In this document: positions 1 to 8,661 of the stretch, one piece after another
Layout of the letters: each line of letters begins with the position of its first letter
Numbering within the stretch: the first letter of the stretch is position 1
Source of the DNA: CAZSRX01 sp964609675 [NCBI: uncultured Bacteroidota bacterium]
Lineage (GTDB): Bacteria; CLD3; SB21
Reading direction: 5' to 3'
NCBI GenBank assembly: GCA_964609675.1
Contig: CAZSRX010000032.1
Coordinates: forward strand, 1 to 44,929
Length of the DNA stretch: 44,929 bases
Notes under the pieces: model-generated
What the model was told of the DNA's origin: nothing
Databases searched by the model: none
Seen by the model: only the letters and a program-made list of their open reading frames with translations
Position numbers and translations under genes: made by a program

Positions 1-71
1 ATGTTTCTTCACCCTATAGTTTTTCAACCTAATTTTCTAATGACAAATCTGGGATTAAAAAATAAATATTT

Positions 72-329
72 TCAATACGTAATACAAAAGAATACGGATA
101 AGCTTATATCATGATCCGATATGGCTGACTGTTGAATGCGCTGATAGGACTTATCAAGGATATAGCCGATATCGACCGGTTCCGTGCTGAAAATAGTGGT
201 ATTTTTATATTGCGTCTCGTATTTAAAAAGCAACGAAGGAAACAGACGTAAGCCGATATAGACGGTAAAAAGAACCCGGATTGTAAGGCTAATAATCTTT
301 ATGATTTTTTTAACCGTTGGATTCGTCAT
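72..329 (-). pseudogene. Decayed hypothetical single-pass membrane protein
   Basis: The open frame begins at ATG 327-329 (or TTG 342-344), just downstream of rlmN on the same strand, and ends at a TGA at 72-74. It has one N-terminal hydrophobic segment (about residues 10-30) followed by a short soluble part. Past the TGA the same frame stays protein-like to the window edge: it reads KYLFFNPRFVIRKLG and is then broken by two more TGA codons. From memory, similar hypothetical proteins of about 190 residues continue with a comparable FF.P...RK..G stretch after a FLCNSY-like motif. I therefore read this as the start of a longer gene that has acquired stops. TGA is a normal stop in neighbouring genes, so recoding is unlikely. 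Function is unknown. Confidence 0.45.
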
Positions 330-360
330 GGAAATTTCATTCAATTAAACCAACAATATT

Positions 361-1410
361 TTATGCCGGATTCTTCACCGCCAGTTGCCCACAGGCCGCC
401 GCGATGTCGCTTCCTCTGGATTTTCTCAACGTGAGCGGACTGTTGATGGACGACAACATTTCCATAAACCGTTCCACATGTTTATCCGTCGGCGGCCGGA
501 ACGCCGCATGATCCACCGGATTATATACTATCACATTGACCTTGGACCGCCCGATGAAAGCGACAATTTTTTTGAGACGTTTTACATCCTCATCGGTATC
601 ATTGACGCCGTCAATCAGCACATATTCCAGCGTTACGCGGTTGCGGCCAATCGCGTTATACTGTCTCAGGCTTTCGAGCAAATCCTTCAGCGGAAATTTT
701 TTTGCGATGGGCATAATAGACCGGCGGGTTTCATCCGTGGTAGCGTTGAGACTTACCGCAAGACTGTACGGCTGATTCTCCTCGGTAAACCTCCGGATTG
801 CCGGCACTAAGCCCGCCGTGGAAATGGTAATCTTCTTTTTGCCGATGCACGGCCCGTTTTGATGGGTAAGAATTTCACAGGCGGCCATCACGTTATCGTA
901 GTTCTGGAACGGTTCGCCCATGCCCATAAACACGATGTTTGTAATATCCGGATCGATATACCGGCGCATGTAAACCAACTGACCGACGATCTCGCCTGGC
1001 GTCAGATCACGCGTTAATCCCATGGTGCCTGTGGCGCAGAACCGGCAGCCGAGATTGCATCCTACCTGCGTGGACAAGCAAACCGTCTTGCGGCCTTGAT
1101 CGGGAATATAAACTGTTTCAATCCGGCGGCTGTCCGCCAGTTCAAACAATACCTTTTTTGTCACGGCCGGTACGGAGTCTTGTGAAACGGCGGTCTTAAG
1201 CGGTTTGGGTTTTCCGATCACGGCGGCCGCTTTCAGTTTATCGCGGAGCGCTTTGGACAAATCGGTCATTTCCTCAAACGATTCCGCGCCGTATTTGTAC
1301 AGCCATTGGTACACCTGATGCCCGCGGAACGCTTTTTCACCCAACGAAATAAAATAATCTTGCAATTGGATGTGGGTTAATCCGAAGATATTAATTGGAT
1401 TGTTTTTCAT
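361..1410 (-). CDS. rlmN: 23S rRNA (adenine2503-C2)-methyltransferase / tRNA A37 methyltransferase
   Basis: Radical SAM enzyme that methylates C2 of adenosine 2503 in 23S rRNA and, in many bacteria, A37 of some tRNAs. From ATG 1408-1410 it is about 349 residues, the usual length. The cluster motif CNLGCRFC gives Cys 118, 122 and 125. A Cys seven residues upstream (C111) and a C-terminal Cys in AAACGQL (about 340) match the two cysteines of the RlmN mechanism (E. coli C118 and C355). The N-terminal helical domain and the GEPFQNY segment are also typical. A TTG two codons upstream is possible, but neither start has a clear Shine-Dalgarno site. It is divergent from the cobalamin operon. Confidence 0.96.
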   Translation of the reverse strand: MKNNPINIFGLTHIQLQDYFISLGEKAFRGHQVYQWLYKYGAESFEEMTDLSKALRDKLKAAAVIGKPKPLKTAVSQDSVPAVTKKVLFELADSRRIETVYIPDQGRKTVCLSTQVGCNLGCRFCATGTMGLTRDLTPGEIVGQLVYMRRYIDPDITNIVFMGMGEPFQNYDNVMAACEILTHQNGPCIGKKKITISTAGLVPAIRRFTEENQPYSLAVSLNATTDETRRSIMPIAKKFPLKDLLESLRQYNAIGRNRVTLEYVLIDGVNDTDEDVKRLKKIVAFIGRSKVNVIVYNPVDHAAFRPPTDKHVERFMEMLSSINSPLTLRKSRGSDIAAACGQLAVKNPA

Positions 1411-1514
1411 GCGCAAAAAATAGTAAATCCATTCAAATAAAAAAGTAAAAAATTCAAGCGCGTACGTTCAGCAAGATTTTAAGTATGCTTATATGTTTCA
1501 ATTAGAAATTTGTC

Positions 1515-1543
1515 TTGCATAGTTATTTTAAATCTGCTATAAT
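1515..1543 (+). promoter_or_regulatory. Sigma70-type promoter of the cobalamin operon
   Basis: TTGCAT (1515-1520), a 17-base spacer and TATAAT (1538-1543) form a near-consensus housekeeping promoter. Transcription would start near 1550, about 20-25 bases before the riboswitch. The TATAAT -10 box differs from the TAnnTTTG box of Bacteroidetes, which bears on the taxonomy. Confidence 0.75.
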
Positions 1544-1569
1544 GCAGTACGTAAATGTTTTTTGATCAT

Positions 1570-1752
1570 CCGTTCAGGTGTCCCGATACGATCGGGATGA
1601 AAAGGGAATCGCGTGTGAATCGCGAGCTGCCCCGCAACTGTAAGTCCGATCCGTACAAACGGATTGTGTCCCTGTAACCAAGCCACTGGCCCGTTAGAAC
1701 GGGATGGGAAGGCGCTCCGGGACCGGATAAGCCAGGAGACCTGCCTGAATGT
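1570..1752 (+). promoter_or_regulatory. Cobalamin riboswitch
   Basis: The leader carries the hallmark order of the B12 aptamer: an AAAAGGGAA-type segment, the B12-box-like GCCCCGCAACTGTAA at about 1628-1642, AAGCCACTG at 1680-1688, GGGAAGGCGC, and the closing AAGCCAGGAGACCTGCC at about 1729-1745. Outer bases CAGGTG (1575-1580) and GACCTGCCTG can close the outer stem. It sits 5' of the btuB-like gene on the same strand, as expected for adenosyl- or hydroxocobalamin feedback control of an uptake operon. Confidence 0.95.
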
Positions 1753-1805
1753 ATTGAAATCCTTCGAGGGAAGGTGAAGCGAATGCATAAATTTACACGT
1801 TTTTC

Positions 1806-1835
1806 ACCCTTACCTGAAGGTAAGGGTTTTGTTTT
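1806..1835 (+). terminator. Riboswitch expression-platform terminator
   Basis: A perfect 9-bp stem (1806-1814 with 1819-1827, loop TGAA) runs into TTTTGTTTT directly before the ATG at 1836. The 3' arm also contains the purine-rich AAGGTAAGG that would act as ribosome-binding site, so the hairpin could block both transcription and initiation. GGTGAA at 1773-1778 can pair with TTCACC at 1803-1808, a plausible antiterminator. The mechanism is inferred. Confidence 0.8.
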
Positions 1836-3776
1836 ATGAGACACTTTTTTAAATACTTTTTTGCGGTCATCATTTCCGCATCAGCATCCTATGCGCAGGA
1901 TACCACCGGCGTCAAGGTTAAGGAATATCACTTCCAGGAGATCGTGATCTCCGGCCACCGTAAGGCAACGCCGGAGGACCGTTCGATTCTTGCCAAAGAA
2001 ACCGTTTCCGGGCGCGAACTGCGTTATATTACGGTCAACTCCGCCGCCTATGCTCTGCAGACAGGCACCGGAATGGATTTCAAGGACTACGGCGGCACGC
2101 ATAACTTAAAAACGCTCTCGTTCAGGGGCTCCACCGCGGAACAGACCTCCGTGATGATTAACGGCATCCCCGTCAACAGTCCGGCATCGGGACAAATCGA
2201 TATCAGCCTCATTCCCCTGCAAAACATCCGTACTATCGAAGTTTACCGAAACGGCGCTGTGGCCGGGGAAACCGGCGCCATCGGCGGCAGCGTGAATATC
2301 CTCACCGGCCCGGCGGATATTCGCGGGAAATCCTATAATGAACTTCACGTTCAAGCCACTTCCTTTGATCACCGGCGCATTGAATGGTCATACAACGCCC
2401 GGCTTTACGGCTGGCGCTCGACGCTCAGCCTGTCCAAAGAATTCATGCCGGACAGCAGTTATCAAGTGAATAATCCCTACTCCGGAAAGAAAGTGTACCG
2501 GGTCAACACACAGACCGACAAGAATGCCGTTACGTGGAATATCGCACGAGACGCCGGTAAAATGCAATATGCTTTTTTTACGCAGTGGGTCAGCCGGCAC
2601 AACCAGATTCCCAATACGATAAACAACAACACATCCGAACTGTCCAGGGCGAAACAATTCGACCGTCTGGTGATTGTTAATCCGCAGGCAGAATATGCGC
2701 CGTCCGGCAAACTACGATACCGCTTCTCCGGGTCGTTCATTCAGAGCCGGTTAATTTATGACAACGCATTGTCCCGAGTGCATTCGGAGCTCGGCACGCA
2801 TTCATTTGGAATCACTGCATCCGCCGAATACCGCTGGAACCCGAATCACAGTACGACGGCGCGGTACGCTTATACTACGGCTGAGGCTGACGGCGATATG
2901 CTGTCGTCGGCCTCTTCACGGCACCACGCGTTGTACGGCAACCAACTGTTTATGTTTTATCTGCCTCCGATGATCTATTTTGACCGCGCCGTACTGAATG
3001 CCGGCGCAGGATTCGATTATGAAAACCACTACGGCGCGGCTCATAGTTTAAAAGCCAACGGATACCTCTACCGGGATTATAAACAGACGTTATTATTCGT
3101 CCGATCCGCCGCGGCAAGAAACTTCCGATATCCCACCTTTAACGAACGTTTCTGGAACGGCGACGGCGGCCGGGGCAATCCGGCGATACGGCCGGAGCAA
3201 GGCTACCTCATGGAGGGCGGCGCGGGACTTCAGCATAACTTCAACCCCTACCACAGTATCAAGGCAGAGGGCAATCTGTTTTACTCGCAGATAAGCCGGC
3301 AAATAGTCTGGCAGGCAGGCGCTTTGGAACTGGGCGTATGGACGCCTGTCAACCTCACGGAAACCCGCAACCCGGGGTACGAAATGTCCATCTGCCATCA
3401 GTATGATTCACTCGTTTCTAAAGTCATCTTTATCCGTAGCCGACCGATAGACCTAAAACAGGCTTCGGGACATCGTCGGCTCCCCTACGCGCCGCTCTAT
3501 ACCATCAAACTAACCAATTACTGGAAAACCCAGCACTGGATGTTTTTCCATTCCACACGGTATTACAGTGAACGGTTTGTTGACCTGCAGAACACCGCTT
3601 ATCTGAAGCCCTACTGGCTTACGGATTTCATGATGCAGTGGTGGGCGCAGTGGAGAGCGCTTACTGTAACTTTTGAACTGAGTTTCAGGAATGTCTTTGA
3701 TGAAACCTATGAACCGGTTGCTCTGTATCCCGGACTGGCACGTGAATTTTCACTAGGCGTTACAATAGGATTTTAA
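1836..3776 (+). CDS. btuB: TonB-dependent outer-membrane cobalamin receptor (BtuB-like)
   Basis: A 646-residue outer-membrane transporter. A signal peptide ends near the Ala-rich stretch before Gln21. A TonB-box-like EIVIS follows around residue 35. The plug domain (about 45-165) contains LSFRGSTAEQTSVMINGIPV and a GSVNI end, and a 22-strand-type barrel ends in a terminal Phe as barrel proteins do. The family imports siderophores, cobalamin or glycans using TonB energy. Cobalamin is chosen because a B12 riboswitch and terminator lie directly upstream and a BtuG-like lipoprotein lies 22 bases downstream. No BtuCDF ABC transporter is in the window. Start ATG 1836 overlaps the terminator-hairpin leader. 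Confidence 0.88.
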   Translation: MRHFFKYFFAVIISASASYAQDTTGVKVKEYHFQEIVISGHRKATPEDRSILAKETVSGRELRYITVNSAAYALQTGTGMDFKDYGGTHNLKTLSFRGSTAEQTSVMINGIPVNSPASGQIDISLIPLQNIRTIEVYRNGAVAGETGAIGGSVNILTGPADIRGKSYNELHVQATSFDHRRIEWSYNARLYGWRSTLSLSKEFMPDSSYQVNNPYSGKKVYRVNTQTDKNAVTWNIARDAGKMQYAFFTQWVSRHNQIPNTINNNTSELSRAKQFDRLVIVNPQAEYAPSGKLRYRFSGSFIQSRLIYDNALSRVHSELGTHSFGITASAEYRWNPNHSTTARYAYTTAEADGDMLSSASSRHHALYGNQLFMFYLPPMIYFDRAVLNAGAGFDYENHYGAAHSLKANGYLYRDYKQTLLFVRSAAARNFRYPTFNERFWNGDGGRGNPAIRPEQGYLMEGGAGLQHNFNPYHSIKAEGNLFYSQISRQIVWQAGALELGVWTPVNLTETRNPGYEMSICHQYDSLVSKVIFIRSRPIDLKQASGHRRLPYAPLYTIKLTNYWKTQHWMFFHSTRYYSERFVDLQNTAYLKPYWLTDFMMQWWAQWRALTVTFELSFRNVFDETYEPVALYPGLAREFSLGVTIGF

Positions 3777-3798
3777 TAAACGTAAATCAGGAGGCTTT

Positions 3799-4839
3799 AT
3801 GAAACAATCAATAACACTATGGTTTTTATTTCTTTCGATTTTGCTGAACGCGTGCCGCGAAGATATTGATGACTTCAAGAATCCGGAACGTTTGGAAGGA
3901 ATATTCATCCTGAATGAGGGCAATTACGGCAGCGGCAACGGCGATGTATCGCTCTACGATCCGGACACCGGAACGATGTTCAATAACCTTTTTTATACTG
4001 CCAATCAAAGTTCCGCCGGCGATGTGGTACAGGATATGCTGATTGACGACACACTGGGAATCCTTGTCGTCAACAACTCCAACATAATACGGATCGTGAG
4101 CAACCGGACGTTTAAGCTGATTAAGGATATTCCGATGTCTCAGCCGCGGTACCTCACGCAGGTCGATTCCCATCGCGTTTTTATAAGTTGTTACGGCGGT
4201 TTCGTGAAAGTGCTCAGTCTGGCAACGCTGACCGTAACCGATTCATTTAATATAGGCGACGGATATCCCGAAGAGCTGGTCCAATACGGAAGCAAGACGT
4301 ATGTCGCTAAATCCGGCTGGGGTTACAATAACCAGATTGGCGTCATCAACAACAGTACATTGGCTGTGATGAAAAACATCACCGTCGGGTATTGTCCGCT
4401 GGCTCTTTCGGTGGATTATGACCGCGGCCGACTGTACGTGGCGTGTTCCGGGCGCTCATGGGACCAGCCCAAAGTACCCGGTGGAATTTATGTGATCGAC
4501 CTGATTACGGATTCCGTGGTTCATTCCTTTACCGCCATTTACGACGGCGGAACGCCCGATACGCTATACCCGACAAGAATCCGGATTGCAGGCAATTACG
4601 GTTATTTTATCAACGGGTATGCCGGCAACGTATGTATTTTTCACAAGACTTACGGGATTATGACCGGCAAGATAAATGGTAATTTTTATTATGTAGCCGT
4701 AGACGCAAACAGAGGCCGGATATACGCAACAACCTGTGAAACCGTCGGCCATTTTAAAATATATAATTCTTCACTTACAGAATTAGAAAGTCACGAGGTC
4801 GGCGCTTTCCCCGGCCGGATAGTTTTTTATTACAAATAA
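3799..4839 (+). CDS. BtuG-like surface lipoprotein with beta-propeller (YncE/DUF5074 type)
   Basis: A 346-residue protein with a lipoprotein signal peptide and lipobox LNAC (Cys19), followed by a beta-propeller of repeated hydrophobic four-stranded blades. The N-terminal FILNEGNYG...GDVSLYD is typical of the YncE/DUF5074 propellers that accompany B12 receptors. In Bacteroides, BtuG is such a lipoprotein; it sits on BtuB and binds cobalamin extremely tightly. Position 22 bases behind the btuB-like gene, after a strong GGAGG site and under the same riboswitch, supports the same role here. The assignment to BtuG is by fold and context, not by a checked alignment. An acidic stretch follows Cys19, which may favour surface export. 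Confidence 0.8.
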   Translation: MKQSITLWFLFLSILLNACREDIDDFKNPERLEGIFILNEGNYGSGNGDVSLYDPDTGTMFNNLFYTANQSSAGDVVQDMLIDDTLGILVVNNSNIIRIVSNRTFKLIKDIPMSQPRYLTQVDSHRVFISCYGGFVKVLSLATLTVTDSFNIGDGYPEELVQYGSKTYVAKSGWGYNNQIGVINNSTLAVMKNITVGYCPLALSVDYDRGRLYVACSGRSWDQPKVPGGIYVIDLITDSVVHSFTAIYDGGTPDTLYPTRIRIAGNYGYFINGYAGNVCIFHKTYGIMTGKINGNFYYVAVDANRGRIYATTCETVGHFKIYNSSLTELESHEVGAFPGRIVFYYK

Positions 4840-4888
4840 ACCGATTACTGACGGCAGGATTACTTTTATTACGTCCCGCATGTGCCAC

Positions 4889-4937
4889 GAAGTTACCCGA
4901 AATAAACGAAAGCCCGGTGTTGGCTTCGGGTAACTTT
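4889..4937. terminator. Long stem-loop between convergent genes
   Basis: A perfect 10-bp inverted repeat (agttacccga at 4891-4900, tcgggtaact at 4926-4935) with a smaller inner aagcc/ggctt pairing lies between the btuG-like gene and the convergent VWA gene. It probably ends transcription from one or both sides, but there is no strong T-run on either strand. Confidence 0.45.
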
Positions 4938-4992
4938 GTCGCCCTTGATTAATTTGGCTGTCCGGCAAGGCGCTTACTATCAACGGCTTACG

Positions 4993-7191
4993 CTATAATA
5001 AGTCACTGCGTTTGCGAATGAACCATTCGGCCGAAAGCACGACCACTAGCGCAAACAGCCAGAATATTTTATTCCACAATTCGGACGATTCATTTTGATC
5101 ATGGATAACGGCTTTATAATCTAAAGTTTTCAGAAGCTCGCTTATCTGTTCGCCTTTAACGTAGCGGCCGCCGCTGGCCGAAGCGATGTGTTGCATGGTT
5201 TTCTCATTGAGCGCGGTATGAATCAGTTCCTGGTTAAATTCTTCCACGGAAAACTTTCCGGTACTGGTGCCGATGGAAAATTCGCCGCGGCTTGCCGAGG
5301 CCTCAAAACTGTAATCGCCTGCCGTAAGACCGCTTAATGAACCTTCGTACCTCCCGCCACCGATCGGATTCATGACGATATCGGCAGTTTGGCTTTTGGA
5401 GCGAATTTTTACTTTTACTTCGGCATCACTCATGCCGCGGTACTGCTCGTCATAAACCTGGCCGGAAAACAATATTTTTTCGCCCGTACGGTAGAGCAGT
5501 TTTGACGGTGTTACTGTCACCGGACGGGTATCGTCTTCGGCGGTCAGCCAGCGCACGGCATTACCGACAAAGTCATGGTAAACCCTATTACTCTTTTGCA
5601 AACCGAGCGGCATAAAATGCAGGCGCCACAAACCGTAGGCGGCAACTAACACGGACCGTCTTCCGGCATGCCGTCGGGATAGAATAACCGGTATTTCCTT
5701 TCGCAATTGAATCACTTTACCGGCGCGCGCCATATCCACTTTGACCAGCGTCTCAGTGCCGGGATGCGGCAGGCTTATCACTTTGCTGATCCACACCGGC
5801 GGCATTTCCGACCAGTAACGGTCCGATTCATCAGGCGAATCGCCTATGCCGGTCAGCGCGTGATTTTTGCCCATGGCTGTCAGCGATAACGTTACGGCGG
5901 TTTCCTCAAGCCCTTTATCCGGCATCAGCTCGCCGGCGCTGTATTCCTTGAGTCGGCTGTATTTATCCAAATCCAGTCGCGGCTGATACAGAAGCATCCA
6001 CGGCTTTTTCTGCGCCGCTATGGCCTCAACAAACGATTCGAATCTTGCGGCTGCTGAATTCGCAGTCGGATAGCCGGATAGGATGAAAGCGTCATATTCC
6101 GCAATGGTTTTTGTGGGCTGGTTTTTTTCGTTATACTCTATAAAGGAACCGTCCGGTTTTTCAATCCATGCCGTCAGGAGATAATCGGGATTCGCCATCA
6201 GTGTCTGGTAAAGAAAATTATGATCCGGCCCCGGCGCTCCGGATAAAAGAAGCAGGTGAATTTTATTCTTCAAAACTTTGATGTAAAAAGATTTCACATT
6301 GTTCTTATCTGTCAGTTCACCCGCCAGGGGTACCGCCGATACGGTATATTTCTGAAGTCCCGCCTCCGCCGGCATAAATTCAAATACGGCGCGCAGGACT
6401 GCGTTATCTTCTTTCACAGCTAGGGTTGTAGCGGCTATTTTACCGTTCTTATCGGCCAAGTTCAGCGTTAGGGTTTTGCCGGCATATCCGTAGGCCTGAA
6501 TCGTTACATCAGCCGTTACCTTAGACTGCGCGTAGCTGACTTCATTGGCGCTGACCTGAAGAATGGAAATATCTTTTTGTTCGGTAACGGTGCCAATTCC
6601 TACCGTGTGCACCGGCACACCGTAAAGGCCCGAATAATTTTCCGGATTCGACCCATAGTTATATTGCCCGTCGGACAACACTACCGCAGCGCTGAAATTC
6701 TTTCCGGTAAGGTTTTGCTTCACTCTTTCGAGCGCCCCGGTTATGTCGGTAAGACTGCCATTTAATTTCATTGAATCCAAATCGGCTTTGGCAAGTTCTG
6801 TTACCGTATCATCAAACGCATACCAGCGCAGATCATGGGTTTCGGCTACCGGTTTCCAAACCGGATCTTCTAACGCCGACCGGAGTATAGCGGCACGGTC
6901 TTCCTGCTCAGTAACCACAGCCATACTGGCCGAGCGATCAGCCAGCACCGCGATAATCGGTTTTTCGGCCACCTGATAATATATCATCAAGATCGGTTCA
7001 AATAAAATAAAAAGGACCAAAATAAACGCCGCGCTGCGAAGCGAGGCGAGCACCTTTCTCTTAAGCCCGGAAACAGGCGGAACGGTAAAACGATAGGACC
7101 AAAATGCCAAAATAACCAGTATGATGCTTACTATTATGAGAACCAGCAGATGACCGGAAAATTGAATTTCATAATGAGATTGATTAATCAT
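4993..7191 (-). CDS. VWA-domain membrane protein (BatA/BatB-related, large form)
   Basis: A 732-residue protein with two N-terminal membrane helices (about 12-32 and 48-70), a von Willebrand factor A-like domain starting at ADRSASM (intact MIDAS DxSxS), a long extracytoplasmic beta-rich and glutamine-amidotransferase-like region, and a C-terminal membrane helix ending in RKRSDLL. The topology resembles large uncharacterised VWA proteins found near Bat (aerotolerance) genes. It follows a BatC-like TPR gene on the same strand with a 196-base gap. MoxR ATPase and other Bat genes are absent from the window. The role is probably envelope stress or complex assembly by analogy only. Start ATG 7189-7191 lacks an obvious Shine-Dalgarno site. 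Confidence 0.7.
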   Translation of the reverse strand: MINQSHYEIQFSGHLLVLIIVSIILVILAFWSYRFTVPPVSGLKRKVLASLRSAAFILVLFILFEPILMIYYQVAEKPIIAVLADRSASMAVVTEQEDRAAILRSALEDPVWKPVAETHDLRWYAFDDTVTELAKADLDSMKLNGSLTDITGALERVKQNLTGKNFSAAVVLSDGQYNYGSNPENYSGLYGVPVHTVGIGTVTEQKDISILQVSANEVSYAQSKVTADVTIQAYGYAGKTLTLNLADKNGKIAATTLAVKEDNAVLRAVFEFMPAEAGLQKYTVSAVPLAGELTDKNNVKSFYIKVLKNKIHLLLLSGAPGPDHNFLYQTLMANPDYLLTAWIEKPDGSFIEYNEKNQPTKTIAEYDAFILSGYPTANSAAARFESFVEAIAAQKKPWMLLYQPRLDLDKYSRLKEYSAGELMPDKGLEETAVTLSLTAMGKNHALTGIGDSPDESDRYWSEMPPVWISKVISLPHPGTETLVKVDMARAGKVIQLRKEIPVILSRRHAGRRSVLVAAYGLWRLHFMPLGLQKSNRVYHDFVGNAVRWLTAEDDTRPVTVTPSKLLYRTGEKILFSGQVYDEQYRGMSDAEVKVKIRSKSQTADIVMNPIGGGRYEGSLSGLTAGDYSFEASASRGEFSIGTSTGKFSVEEFNQELIHTALNEKTMQHIASASGGRYVKGEQISELLKTLDYKAVIHDQNESSELWNKIFWLFALVVVLSAEWFIRKRSDLL

Positions 7192-7387
7192 AATTACAGA
7201 TTGGTCACGTGATTGTACTCAATGGCATATTCTTAAAATAAACCTGTTAGTCTGATACCCCTGAAGACGAGGAAAAAATCCTATATTTTTGCAAATCTTA
7301 ATTAAACCAGATAAAGGGCTTCTCCCTTCGGTTGAAACGCCATGGTTCCTATAATTGCTTCGGGAAAGCACCTCATCAACACCAGGT

Positions 7388-8113
7388 TTACCAGTCGATG
7401 TCGGTCTTCTGTTCCTGATGGGCTTTTTCCTTTATATTCTTACGCTGATACTCCTTTTCCTGATTTTTCAGCAGATCGAGGATTTTTTCTGCTTCTTTTT
7501 TACTCATGCCGGATGAGTTCTGTTCCTTATTGTTTTTTTTATCCGGATCTTTTTTATCCTGCTGTTGGGTATTTTTATTGTCTTTTTTATTCTTATTCTG
7601 CTGCTGATCTTTATTCTGTTCTTGCTGTTTATTTTTATCGTTATTGGAATCCGATTTCTGAGGCGGCGGCGGATTTTGTTTCATAAGCTTCAACAGGTAT
7701 TCATAATTAAATTTTGCATCCTTGTCGTCCGGAGCATGCCGCAGCACCTGTTTGTAAAGGTCGGCGCTTTCCTGGAGTTTATTCCGTTTAAACTGGGCAT
7801 TGGCCATATTGTACAGAATACGATTCTTAAACTGAGTGTCCTGGGTGTTTTCCAAAGCCCGCTGATAGTATTTCAGCGCGTCATCATATTTCTGAAGTCG
7901 GTACAGCGCGTTGCCGGCATTGTAATTGATTTCAGGGTCGTTGACGTTTTTATCCAGCAACGTCTTGTATTGATCCAATGCCTGCGAAAAGCTGCCGTTT
8001 TTGAATCGTTGGTCGGCCTGGTAGCGCTCCAAGCCAAACTGAGGATGCACCGTCTCGGCAGTGAGCAGAATGAGCGCACAGGAAAAAACAGCATTTAAAT
8101 TATAACGTAACAT
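7388..8113 (-). CDS. TPR protein, BatC-like
   Basis: 241 residues: an N-terminal hydrophobic signal segment (1-25), about three TPR units (30-145; YNAGNALYRLQKYDDALKYY is the clearest), then a Pro run and a long low-complexity Gln/Asn/Lys/Asp region (about 148-200), and a charged helical tail ending in DIDW. This architecture matches BatC/BatE-type proteins of the aerotolerance operon, which end similarly. It lies 15 bases behind the cyclic-nucleotide-binding gene and upstream of the VWA gene, so the four genes on this strand may be one unit. It likely works as a scaffold at the periplasmic face; no enzymatic motif is visible. Confidence 0.72.
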   Translation of the reverse strand: MLRYNLNAVFSCALILLTAETVHPQFGLERYQADQRFKNGSFSQALDQYKTLLDKNVNDPEINYNAGNALYRLQKYDDALKYYQRALENTQDTQFKNRILYNMANAQFKRNKLQESADLYKQVLRHAPDDKDAKFNYEYLLKLMKQNPPPPQKSDSNNDKNKQQEQNKDQQQNKNKKDNKNTQQQDKKDPDKKNNKEQNSSGMSKKEAEKILDLLKNQEKEYQRKNIKEKAHQEQKTDIDW

Positions 8114-8128
8114 TTCATTAACCGATGA

Positions 8129-8635
8129 CTATTTTTGAATGGCCAAAATAAACGCCGTCGTCAATTTAAGTATATCCTTATTCGCGCGTCGCAGGCGGTC
8201 GCTAATAATGCGGGCGAGATTCCGGAAGACAATAAAACCAATATGGTAATCCTCTTCAACCACTTTTGTAAAATTGCTTCGGTTAATGATGGCTAGTTTA
8301 CAGTTATTAATCGCGGTAACCGTCGCCGACCGTTCGCTGTTTTCCTCGAATAATGCCATCTCACCAAAACAGGCGTGGAACTTTGAGCTCAGCTTGATCA
8401 GTGATTTGTCTTTGTTGACGACCTGGTCGGGCGAAAAAGCCATGGTCATGTTTTTGGATATTTCCACGTCCCCTTCCATCAGAATGAACATCTCGTCACC
8501 GCGGTCGCCGTCCTTGATAATAATGGCTCCGGCGAGCGCTTCCGTAACGGTCATGATACCAAGAATTTTTTTCAGTTCGTCGTCGGAAAGGCCGGAAAAT
8601 ATCGGAAATTTTTTGAGAAACTCAATATCAAGCAT
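8129..8635 (-). CDS. Stand-alone cyclic nucleotide-binding domain protein
   Basis: 168 residues comprising one CNBD. The phosphate-binding cassette reads FGEMALFEENSERSATV, keeping the Gly-Glu pair and the Arg that contact the cyclic phosphate, so nucleotide binding is plausible. There is no DNA-binding HTH, so it is not a CRP-type activator; a C-terminal helix (about 130-168) follows. A good AGGAG site lies six bases before ATG 8633-8635. It is 26 bases downstream of a K+ channel gene, which suggests that it is a regulatory subunit of the channel or a sensor sharing its control. That partnership is inference. Confidence 0.85.
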   Translation of the reverse strand: MLDIEFLKKFPIFSGLSDDELKKILGIMTVTEALAGAIIIKDGDRGDEMFILMEGDVEISKNMTMAFSPDQVVNKDKSLIKLSSKFHACFGEMALFEENSERSATVTAINNCKLAIINRSNFTKVVEEDYHIGFIVFRNLARIISDRLRRANKDILKLTTAFILAIQK

Positions 8636-8661
8636 GAAGGCTCCTGTAACGAAAATAGCGG

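Noticed and set aside
1-74. TGA read as tryptophan
   Set aside because: TGA ends GGGPS-coupled MCP, maf, the LexA/UmuD-like gene and DUF2752 in this window, so a recoded genome is not supported.
7313-7327. Small hairpin aaggg/ccctt between the VWA and TPR genes
   Set aside because: Only five base pairs and no T-run; too weak to call a terminator.
7500-7670. Repetitive-looking AT-rich stretch
   Set aside because: It is the Gln/Asn/Lys-rich coding region of the BatC-like protein, not a CRISPR or tandem-repeat array.
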